DNA of 64,000 bases from JAMXLJ01 sp036558745 (GTDB lineage: Bacteria > Actinomycetota > Acidimicrobiia > IMCC26256 > JAMXLJ01): contig DATBEZ010000021.1 in NCBI GenBank assembly GCA_036558745.1, positions 18,072 through 82,071 of the forward strand, in the 5' to 3' direction. Position 1 is the stretch's first letter. Every line of letters begins with the position of its first letter. The position numbers were made by a program, and so were the translations under genes. Positions 16,675 through 23,387 of this stretch are shown here, piece by piece. The notes beneath the pieces were generated by a model that worked only from the letters and a program-made list of their open reading frames with translations, ran no database searches and had not been told where the DNA came from.

Positions 16675-16680
16675 TATACT
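16675..16680 (+). promoter_or_regulatory. -10 element for the TetR gene at 16721
   Basis: TATACT preceded by TGTG resembles an extended -10 box; the start codon is 40 bp downstream behind GAGGAAATT, so this transcript has a normal leader. Confidence 0.5.
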
Positions 16681-16720
16681 GGGGCCGATCGCTCGTCAAC
16701 CCCCGTCGAGGAAATTCCCC

Positions 16721-17389
16721 ATGACCACACCCGGCGACGAGACGGGGCGCTTCCGGCAGCGGCGTCGGACCCGGGCCGCGATCGTCGCGGCGACGACCGA
16801 GCTGCTGCGCACCGGGGTCACGCCGTCGGTGGGTCAGGTGGCCGAGGCCGCGGACGTCTCGCGCCGCACCGTGTACCAGTACTTCCCGACGCTCGAGCAG
16901 CTGCTCGTCGACGCGACGCTCGGCATGCTCAGCCAGGCCGCGGTCGACGAGGCCATCGACGCGGCCGACGCCCACTCGGGCGACGGCGACGCGAGCGCGC
17001 GCGTCGCCGCGATGATCCGCGCGCTGACGACGACCTCGGCCGAGATGCTCCCGTACGGCCGTCAGCTGATCCGCCTGACGGTCGACGCGCCACCCGCCGC
17101 GGACGCCGCGTCGCCGCGACGTGGCTACCGCCGGGTCGCATGGCTCGAACGCGCGCTCGAGCCGTTGCGACCGCGTCTGGCGCCAGAGACGTTCGAGCGG
17201 CTGGTCTCCGCGCTCGCGATGGTCGTCGGCTGGGAGGCGCTCATCGTGCTCGGCGACGTCCGCGGCCTCGACGCCGACGAGCAGCTCGACGTGTCACTGT
17301 GGTCGGCGCGCGCCCTCGTGCGTGCCGCGCTCGACGAGGCGGATGCGGCGGCGGGTCCGCTGCCGGACGGCGACTCGGCGAAGCGATGA
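16721..17389 (+). CDS. TetR family transcriptional regulator
   Basis: Regulator of 222 residues. ATG 16721 is behind GAGGAAA. The HTH reads RAAIVAATTELLRTGVTPSV then VAEAADVSRRTVYQYFPTLEQLL (about residues 18-62). The C-terminal domain is a variable ligand-binding bundle with no recognised signature. Divergent from the ABM monooxygenase gene across a perfect operator, consistent with local repression of both genes. Confidence 0.88.
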   Translation: MTTPGDETGRFRQRRRTRAAIVAATTELLRTGVTPSVGQVAEAADVSRRTVYQYFPTLEQLLVDATLGMLSQAAVDEAIDAADAHSGDGDASARVAAMIRALTTTSAEMLPYGRQLIRLTVDAPPAADAASPRRGYRRVAWLERALEPLRPRLAPETFERLVSALAMVVGWEALIVLGDVRGLDADEQLDVSLWSARALVRAALDEADAAAGPLPDGDSAKR

Positions 17390-17449
17390 TTTCTCGGGGC
17401 CGGAGCGGTCGACACCCCTGACCGTCCGGCACGACGGAAGGAGCGCCCG

Positions 17450-17926
17450 ATGCCCCGGATCACGCCCAACCTCTGGTTCGACACCCAGGCCCTCGAGGCG
17501 GCCGAGTTCTACGTGTCCGTGTTCCCGAACTCGAAGGTCACGAACGTCACGTACTACGGCGAGGCCGGGCCGCGACCCGAGGGCATGGTCCTGACCGTCG
17601 ATTTCGCGCTCGACGGCCACGCCTACACCGGCATCAACGGTGGGCCCGAGTTCACGTTCGACGAGGCGATGTCCCTGATGATCCACTGCGAGACCCAGGA
17701 CGAGGTCGACTACTACTGGGCGGCGCTGTCCGCGGGCGGCGAGGAGGGTCCGTGCGGATGGCTCAAGGACCGCTACGGCCTGTCGTGGCAGGTGTGCCCG
17801 ACCGTGATGGACGAGCTCCTCAACGATCCGGACACCGCACGGAGCCAGCGCGCGGTGAAGGCGATGATGGGCATGAAGAAGCTCGACGTCGCCGCGTTGC
17901 TCGCCGCCGCCGACGCGGTCCCCTAG
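17450..17926 (+). CDS. PhnB-like VOC protein
   Basis: Protein of 158 residues of the PhnB/3-demethylubiquinone-methyltransferase-like branch of the VOC superfamily (the methyltransferase name is historical). It starts at ATG 17450 behind GGAAGGAG with MPRITPNLWFDTQALEAAEF, followed by FYVSVFPNSKVTNVTYYGEAGP and the family hallmark GWLKDRYGLSWQVCP. It ends nose-to-nose with the sigma factor gene, the two stop codons sharing the palindrome CTAG at 17923-17926. Function in this branch is generally unassigned. Confidence 0.85.
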   Translation: MPRITPNLWFDTQALEAAEFYVSVFPNSKVTNVTYYGEAGPRPEGMVLTVDFALDGHAYTGINGGPEFTFDEAMSLMIHCETQDEVDYYWAALSAGGEEGPCGWLKDRYGLSWQVCPTVMDELLNDPDTARSQRAVKAMMGMKKLDVAALLAAADAVP

Positions 17927-18939
17927 TCGTCGAGACGCGGTGGCAGGCCGAACATCGGGAACAGGTGGTCCGTGTCGAGGAACGCGTTGAACCCGATGAT
18001 GCGGCCGTCGGAGATCTCGAGCACCTGGAGCGCCCACGGCTCGTGGCGCCCGCCCGGCCCGCTGGGCCGGTACTGACCGAACGCCGGGAGCCCGTTCGCG
18101 ACCGTCGGGACGAGTCGCGAGCCTTTGCAGGCGATACCGGGACCGAACCAGAAGTCGAGGATGTCGTCGCGGCCGTGCAGCCACATCTCGAACGGTGGCA
18201 TGGACTGCGTCGCGTCCTCCGCCAGCAGCGACGTCAGTGACTCGACGTCGTAGCGCTCGAACGCGTCGACGTAGCGCGCGAGCAGCTCCCGCTGGGCCTC
18301 GTCCAGCGGCTGCAGCGGCTGGGCCGCGTCGAGGTCGCTCGCCGCGAGCGTCGCCCGCGCGCGCTGGAGCGCGCTGTTGACCGACGCGACCGAGGTGTCG
18401 AGGAGCTCCGCCACCTCGTTCGCGTGCCAGTGGAGGACCTCGCGCAGAATGAGGACGGCGCGCTGGCGGGCCGGCAGGTGCTGGAGCGCGGCGACGAAGG
18501 CGAGCTTGATCGTCTCGCGCGCGACCGTGGCCTCCGCCGGGTCGCCGTCGTCGGAGAGCACGCGCCCGTCGGGGACGGGCTCGAGCCAGGGGAAGTCCGG
18601 GTTCGGCGGCGCGAGCGGCATGTCGGCCGAGCCCGCGGGGCCGAGGTCCATCGGGCGCGCACGGCGCTGGCGGCCGTTCAGCATGTCGATGCAAACGTTG
18701 GTCGCGATGCGATAGAGCCACGAACGCAACGCGGAGCGCCCCTCGAACTTGTCGATGGCGCGCCACGCGCGCACGAGCGTCTCCTGCACCGCGTCCTCGG
18801 CCTCGAATCCCGAGCCCAGCATTCGGTAGCAGTAGCCGGTGAGCTCGACCCGATGGGACTCGAGCGCGCGCTCGAGCTCTCCCGGCGCGAACGTCGTCGA
18901 GGCGCGTGCACCACGGTCGGCGGAGGCGACTTCAGTCAT
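17923..18939 (-). CDS. Sigma-70 family (ECF) sigma factor with SnoaL-like C-terminal domain
   Basis: Sigma factor of 338 residues of the TIGR02960/SigX5-SigG type. ATG 18939 follows AAGGGA. Region 2 holds CYRMLGSGFEAEDAVQETLV and LRSWLYRIATNVCIDML; region 4 holds LPARQRAVLILREVLHWHAN and VAELLDTSVASVNSALQRAR. From about residue 225 a SnoaL/NTF2-like domain (YVDAFERYDVESLTSLLAED) replaces a separate anti-sigma and probably modulates activity. There is no anti-sigma gene nearby. Regulon unknown. Confidence 0.9.
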   Translation of the reverse strand: MTEVASADRGARASTTFAPGELERALESHRVELTGYCYRMLGSGFEAEDAVQETLVRAWRAIDKFEGRSALRSWLYRIATNVCIDMLNGRQRRARPMDLGPAGSADMPLAPPNPDFPWLEPVPDGRVLSDDGDPAEATVARETIKLAFVAALQHLPARQRAVLILREVLHWHANEVAELLDTSVASVNSALQRARATLAASDLDAAQPLQPLDEAQRELLARYVDAFERYDVESLTSLLAEDATQSMPPFEMWLHGRDDILDFWFGPGIACKGSRLVPTVANGLPAFGQYRPSGPGGRHEPWALQVLEISDGRIIGFNAFLDTDHLFPMFGLPPRLDD

Positions 18940-19143
18940 GTCCGTTCCCTTGGTCGTCGGCCGGCTGGTTCGGTCTCCGCCCACCCGGAGCCCTCACAGC
19001 TGTCCAGCGTGCCACAGGCACCCGTCGTGGTGGAAGCGGTCGGCCGCCTTCCGCGGTCCGTGAACGTCCGGCCGCGATGAGTTCCGCGCGCCGGGACCGT
19101 CTGAGCACCGAACGCACGACTTCGATGTCCAGGAGGAACCACC

Positions 19144-19620
19144 ATGAGCGCAACCGCCGGAACCCTGATCGCCGGAACGGCCCGCACCACGACCGACGCA
19201 CGCAGCACGTGGCGTGCCGGCATCACCGCGAGCGTCGTCGCCGCGGGCGCGACGCAGCTCTTCATCGTCGTCGCCCACGCGCTCGGGGTGTCGCTGAAGG
19301 TCGGTTCGCCTGGCGCCGACCACGCCGAAGCGATCCCGATGCTCGCGTTCGCGCAGTGGGCGCTGATCTGGTCGCTGGTCGGCACCGGCCTCGCGGTCGC
19401 GTTGAACCGCTACGCCAGGCATCCTCGGAACACGTTCGTCGCGACGACCGTCGTGCTGACCGTGCTGTCGTTCGGAGCGCCGATCACCGCGACGCACACC
19501 GGTGTCGCGACGAAGCTCGTGCTCGCGCTGTCCCATGTCGTCGCCGCCGCGATCGTGATCCCCGTGGTCGCGGCCCGGCTGCCTCGTGACGGTCGTCGGA
19601 CCGCGCCGGTGCAGCGCTGA
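19144..19620 (+). CDS. DUF6069-like four-helix membrane protein
   Basis: Membrane protein of 158 residues behind a strong AGGAGGAA ribosome site. After a 23-residue polar tail come four hydrophobic stretches: AGITASVVAAGATQLFIVVA, LAFAQWALIWSLVGTGLAV, TTVVLTVLSFGAPITA and LVLALSHVVAAAIVIPVVA. The arrangement matches DUF6069 proteins of actinobacteria, which have no assigned function. It is divergent from the SnoaL-tailed sigma factor. Confidence 0.7.
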   Translation: MSATAGTLIAGTARTTTDARSTWRAGITASVVAAGATQLFIVVAHALGVSLKVGSPGADHAEAIPMLAFAQWALIWSLVGTGLAVALNRYARHPRNTFVATTVVLTVLSFGAPITATHTGVATKLVLALSHVVAAAIVIPVVAARLPRDGRRTAPVQR

Positions 19621-19675
19621 ACCGGGACACGGACGCCGTCGGGACGGCGTCGTTCGGCGGTCGTCCCGTGCTTCG

Positions 19676-20068
19676 TCAGCCAGTCGGCGCGCGCAGCGCG
19701 TCGAGCATCGCCGCGGTGTCGATCGCGAAGTGCGCCGCGACCGCCTTGCCGTCACGGACCGTCCAGCGGTGCACCTCCGGAATGTCGAACGCGGTCCCGT
19801 TCGACCGCACGGTGCCGCGCGTGCGACCGAACTGGATCACCTCGCCGTCGGCGGCGAACACTGCTTCGATCGCGACCGCGGAGTCGATCGTGCCCGTGAG
19901 CGTCAGGGCGAAGCTCGCGAACCCGTCGTGGCCGACGTGGCGGCCGCCCCACGGCAGCATCGGATCCTGGGTCACGACGCACGACTCGTCGACGAGGCGC
20001 AAGAGCGTGTCCAGATCGCGTTCGGCCATCGCCCGGTAGATCGCCTGCACGGTCTCGATATCGGTCAT
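19676..20068 (-). CDS. SnoaL/NTF2-like protein
   Basis: Cone-shaped NTF2-fold protein of 130 residues. It starts MTDIETVQAIYRAMAERDLD and includes LVDESCVVTQDPMLPWGGR, DGFASFALTLTGTIDSAVA and VHRWTVRDGKAVAAHFAID, the standard SnoaL-like core. Such domains serve as small ketosteroid-isomerase-like enzymes, binding proteins or sensor domains; here no clear catalytic Asp/Tyr pair can be assigned. It is divergent from the ArsR-SRPBCC operon. Confidence 0.78.
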   Translation of the reverse strand: MTDIETVQAIYRAMAERDLDTLLRLVDESCVVTQDPMLPWGGRHVGHDGFASFALTLTGTIDSAVAIEAVFAADGEVIQFGRTRGTVRSNGTAFDIPEVHRWTVRDGKAVAAHFAIDTAAMLDALRAPTG

Positions 20069-20141
20069 GGCAGGGGACCCCTTCCGCAGCCAGGCACGGT
20101 ACCGAGCGCACGCACAAGCCTGGCGGGCGATCGAACATGCC

Positions 20142-20170
20142 TTGACAGAAATATTCTCTGCTGGTTATGT
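20142..20170 (+). promoter_or_regulatory. Sigma-70 type promoter for the ArsR-SRPBCC operon
   Basis: TTGACA (20142-20147), 17-bp spacer, TTATGT (20165-20170); this is the best -35/-10 pair seen in the window. The GTG start at 20178 is 7 bp after the -10, directly behind AGGAGG, so the leader would be nearly absent. ArsR-type autoregulation at this AT-rich patch is plausible. Confidence 0.65.
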
Positions 20171-20177
20171 AGGAGGC

Positions 20178-20504
20178 GTGGAAGCGCCGTTCACGGTTCT
20201 GGCCGAGCCCGCCCGCCGCCAGATCCTCGACCAGCTCCGGGAGCGACCTCGCATGGTGGGCGAGCTGACGGCCGCCCTCGGACTCACCCAGCCGGGCACG
20301 TCGAAGCATCTGAAGGTGCTGCGCGAGGCCGGGCTCGTGCGCGTCCGCCGGGACGCGCAGCGACGCTGGTACGAGCTGCGGCTCGAACCGCTCGTCGCGC
20401 TCGACACGTGGCTCGAGCCGTACCGGCGCATGTGGTCGGAGCATCTCGACGCGCTCGAACGGCACCTGGACGCGATGCCCGACGAAGAGGAGGACCGCAC
20501 GTGA
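20178..20504 (+). CDS. ArsR-family winged-helix regulator
   Basis: DNA-binding regulator of 108 residues. GTG 20178 (behind AGGAGG) is preferred because VEAPFTVLAEPARRQILDQL is the canonical ArsR N-terminus. The recognition helix region is GELTAALGLTQPGTSKHLKV, followed by the wing LVRVRRDAQRRWYELRLEP. No metal-binding Cys cluster is present, so it belongs to the non-metal branch that pairs with SRPBCC/AHSA1 genes. It overlaps that gene by GTGA. Confidence 0.9.
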   Translation: MEAPFTVLAEPARRQILDQLRERPRMVGELTAALGLTQPGTSKHLKVLREAGLVRVRRDAQRRWYELRLEPLVALDTWLEPYRRMWSEHLDALERHLDAMPDEEEDRT

Positions 20505-21373
20505 ACGAGACGCTGTACTTCGTCGACGGCCGGACCGCGCTCCGCACGGAACGGCGTGTCGCGCACCCACCGTCGAAGGTGTGGCGCGCGATCACCGATC
20601 CCGCGCACCTGGGCGCGTGGTTTCCCTTCGACGTCGAGGTCGACCTGCGGAGCGGCGGCGCCATCCGCTTCGTTCCGAAGGACGTCGACCAGGGACCGAC
20701 GACCTCGGGTGTCGTCACCGCGCTCGATCCACCGCGCGTGTTCGCGTTCACGTGGGGCGACGCCGACGACGTGCGGTTCGAGCTCTCGCCCGACGGCGAG
20801 CGCGGGTGCCTGCTCGTGCTCACGCACACCTTCGCCGACCACTACGGCGCCGCCAGCTTCACCGCCGGTTGGGAGACCTGTCTCGACGCGATGGAGTCCG
20901 TGCTCGAGGGACGTGCTCCCGAACCGACGCGTGACATGGCCGAACGCCACGATCACTACGTCGCTGCGTTCGGGCTCGACGAGGGCACGACGGAGCAGCT
21001 CGAGGGCGAGTGGCGCGTCCGCTTCGAGCGTCAGATGACGCGACCCGCGGAGACGCTCTGGTCGACGCTCGGAGGGTCGGGTGCGACGACGGTCGGCGAT
21101 CCGGTCCCGGCAGGATTCACCGTTGCGGGCATCGAAGCAGGCGCGATCACGGCCGTCGACGACGCCAAGCTCCTCGAGTACCTGTGGCGCGAGCACGGGC
21201 GCGACGCCGGGCGCGTGCGCGTCGAGCTGGGCGCGGGCACCGGTCAAGGCGCGCGCCTCGTCGTGACCCAGACCGGACCGGTCGACGAGGGCGCGGCGCG
21301 CGATCGTGCGCTCGAGGCGTGGCGAACACGCCTCGACCAGGTCGCGACCGAGCTGCGCGCGCTCCCTTCGTGA
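20501..21373 (+). CDS. SRPBCC (AHSA1/START-like) domain protein, tandem halves
   Basis: Protein of 290 residues with a hydrophobic-cavity SRPBCC fold. GTG 20501 overlaps the ArsR stop. The N-terminal half is a clear AHSA1 domain: RRVAHPPSKVWRAITDPAHL, GAWFPFDVEVDLRSGG, FAFTWGDADDVRFEL and GWETCLDAMESVLEG. From about residue 165 a second, more divergent half begins (WRVRFERQMTRPAETLWSTL), giving a duplicated architecture. ArsR-SRPBCC pairs are widespread; ligand and activity are generally unknown. Confidence 0.85.
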   Translation: MNETLYFVDGRTALRTERRVAHPPSKVWRAITDPAHLGAWFPFDVEVDLRSGGAIRFVPKDVDQGPTTSGVVTALDPPRVFAFTWGDADDVRFELSPDGERGCLLVLTHTFADHYGAASFTAGWETCLDAMESVLEGRAPEPTRDMAERHDHYVAAFGLDEGTTEQLEGEWRVRFERQMTRPAETLWSTLGGSGATTVGDPVPAGFTVAGIEAGAITAVDDAKLLEYLWREHGRDAGRVRVELGAGTGQGARLVVTQTGPVDEGAARDRALEAWRTRLDQVATELRALPS

Positions 21374-21379
21374 GCCGCG

Positions 21380-22306
21380 TCAGCGGTCGTCGGTTTTCGG
21401 CCGCAACGGTTGCGAGTGGTCCCAGTCCGCGAGCAATGTCCGCAACGCGGTGAGCAGCAGGAGTGGTGTGTCGAGCATCGGATGGTGTCCCGCTTCGGGG
21501 AGCTCGACGACGGGCGCGACGCGCCCGAGGGCTTCGTACATCGACGCGCTGATGTCGGACGTGACCAAGCCGTATTCGCTGCGCAGCAGCGCGAAGCGCG
21601 ACCGCACGCGGTGCAGGTAGGGCAGCGCGATGCCGCGCATCGAGCTGGAGAACTGCTCGAAGATGCGCCGGTCGAACTTCCACTGCCAGCCACCCTCCAC
21701 GGGTCGCAACGACCGCCGGCCGACGTGGTCGATGACGTAGTCGAGATAGTGCGCCTGCGCCGGGACGGTGCGAAAGCGCGTCAGCGCGTCCTCGATCGAC
21801 GTGTAGGTGCGTGGACGCCCGAACGCCTCCTTCAACCGGTGCGCCTCGACCTCGGGGTCGGGTTGCGTCACCGGTGAGTCGCACACGACGACACCCGCGA
21901 ACTCGTCGGCATGGAGTGCCGCGGTCGCAATCGTCACGAAGCCACCCATGCTGTGTCCGACGATGACGGGTGGCCCGGCGATGCGCCCCGCGCCGGCGAC
22001 GGTCGCGACCTCGTCGGTCCACTGCTCGAGCGCGTACGTCTCGCGGTGGTCGCTGTCGCCGTGACCCGTGAGGTCCAGCGCGACGACGCGGAAGTCGGAG
22101 GCGAACGTCGCCGCGACGTGCGTCCACCAGTGCGCGTGCGCACCGCCGCCGTGGACGAACACGAGGCCGCGCCGGTCCGGCTTTCCCCACGAGAGGTAGT
22201 GGACGGTCGCACCGTCGACGGTCACGTCACCGTCGTCGAAGGGGACCGCGAGCGCACGCCGGAACCACCCGGGCGCGTCGGGGAGCGGGGCGATCGGTTC
22301 GGCCAT
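21380..22306 (-). CDS. Alpha/beta hydrolase
   Basis: Cytoplasmic hydrolase of 308 residues. The oxyanion segment is FVHGGGAHAHWW, the nucleophile elbow VIVGHSMGGFV (Ser119), and the catalytic His is in ELPEAGHHPMLD near the C-terminus. The cap region contains VGRRSLRPVEGGWQWKFD, a signature common among hydrolases of aromatic or steroid degradation clusters. It ends 7 bp from the SRPBCC gene (convergent). Upstream lies a strong hairpin (22341-22400) shared with the divergent SDR. Substrate unknown. Confidence 0.85.
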   Translation of the reverse strand: MAEPIAPLPDAPGWFRRALAVPFDDGDVTVDGATVHYLSWGKPDRRGLVFVHGGGAHAHWWTHVAATFASDFRVVALDLTGHGDSDHRETYALEQWTDEVATVAGAGRIAGPPVIVGHSMGGFVTIATAALHADEFAGVVVCDSPVTQPDPEVEAHRLKEAFGRPRTYTSIEDALTRFRTVPAQAHYLDYVIDHVGRRSLRPVEGGWQWKFDRRIFEQFSSSMRGIALPYLHRVRSRFALLRSEYGLVTSDISASMYEALGRVAPVVELPEAGHHPMLDTPLLLLTALRTLLADWDHSQPLRPKTDDR

Positions 22307-22340
22307 CGATCCCCGACGCTAGATGGACCGTGCAGAGCCT

Positions 22341-22400
22341 TCCCCCGATGGGACGAATTCCGCGTCGTGCAGCAGGAATTCGTCCCAACCGAGCGGGGGA
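22341..22400. repeat. Two-tier hairpin in a divergent promoter region
   Basis: Inner arms TGGGACGAATTCC (22349-22361) and GGAATTCGTCCCA (22375-22387) pair perfectly over 13 bp; outer arms TCCCCCG (22341-22347) and CGGGGGA (22394-22400) add 7 bp. It sits between two divergent starts, so it is not an ordinary terminator. A related shape, with the same TGGGACG/CGTCCCA core, occurs at 38288-38345. Confidence 0.7.
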
Positions 22401-22453
22401 TCGCGGACTGGGGCACAGTGACGGCCCGGCACGAGCGCGCGGGAGGATCGGCG

Positions 22454-23383
22454 ATGGGCGAGCGCTTCGCAGGACGGGTGGCGTTGATCACGGGCGGGGG
22501 CCGCGGTCTCGGTCGTGAGTACGCCCTGCTGCTCGTGTCCGAAGGGGCGCGTGTCGTCGTGAACGACCTGGGTGGGGACCGCCACGGATCCCGGACCGGC
22601 AGCGACGTCGCGAGCGGGGTCGTCGAGGAGATCCGCGCCGCGGGTGGTGAAGCCGTCGCCGACGGGCACGACGTGGTCGATGACGCGCGCGACGTCGTCG
22701 GCGCGGCGGTGGACGCGTGGGGGCGTGTCGACCTCGTCGTCAACAACGCGGGCATCTCCGGCGGCGGCGAGATCGACCAGATCCCCGTCGCCGATTACGA
22801 CCGAATGATCGACGTCCACTACCGCGGCACCGTCGCGGTGTGCCGGGCCGCGTGGCCGTTGCTGCGCGAGCAGCGCTACGGGCGGATCGTCAACACGTCG
22901 TCGGGGTCGTTCATGGGTCTCCCGAGCACGAGCGCGTACATCTCCGCGAAGGCCGCGGTGATGGGGCTCACGCGGGCGCTCGCGCACGACGGCGCGCGAC
23001 ACGACGTCAAGGTGAACGCGGTGATGCCCATCGCGTACACGCGCCTGACCCGCGAGATCCCGAGCGAGACGTTCCGCTCCTTCCTCGAGACGCGCTTCGC
23101 CCCGGCGACCGTGGCCCCGTTCGTGGCCGCCTTGCTCACGACCGAGGTCCCGTGCACCGGGGAGACGTTCTCGGTGGGGGGAGGCATCGCGGCGCGCGTC
23201 GTGCTCGCGACCGTTCCCGGTCACGTGTCGACCGCACACTCGGTCGACGACTACCTCGCGCACTTCGACGAGATCCTGTCGACGGACGGGCTGTTCGTGC
23301 CGGCCGGGTCGATGGACGAGATCGCGTTCCGGTCTGGTCAGGTCGGCGCGAACCTCGACAACCCGACGTTCGCGCCGTCCTGA
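22454..23383 (+). CDS. MFE-2-like SDR ((3R)-hydroxyacyl-CoA dehydrogenase type)
   Basis: Short-chain dehydrogenase of 309 residues behind GGGAGGA at ATG 22454. The Rossmann motif TGGGRGLGREYALLL and VVVNDLGGDRHGS are characteristic of the dehydrogenase domain of peroxisomal multifunctional enzyme 2 and its actinobacterial relatives, which oxidise 3-hydroxyacyl-CoA in beta-oxidation of long, branched or steroid side chains. VNNAGISGGG, catalytic Ser in NTSSGSFMG and YISAK complete the active site. The C-terminal 50 residues extend past the SDR core. NAD is the probable cofactor (Asp after strand 2). Confidence 0.86.
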   Translation: MGERFAGRVALITGGGRGLGREYALLLVSEGARVVVNDLGGDRHGSRTGSDVASGVVEEIRAAGGEAVADGHDVVDDARDVVGAAVDAWGRVDLVVNNAGISGGGEIDQIPVADYDRMIDVHYRGTVAVCRAAWPLLREQRYGRIVNTSSGSFMGLPSTSAYISAKAAVMGLTRALAHDGARHDVKVNAVMPIAYTRLTREIPSETFRSFLETRFAPATVAPFVAALLTTEVPCTGETFSVGGGIAARVVLATVPGHVSTAHSVDDYLAHFDEILSTDGLFVPAGSMDEIAFRSGQVGANLDNPTFAPS

Positions 23384-23387
23384 CCGC

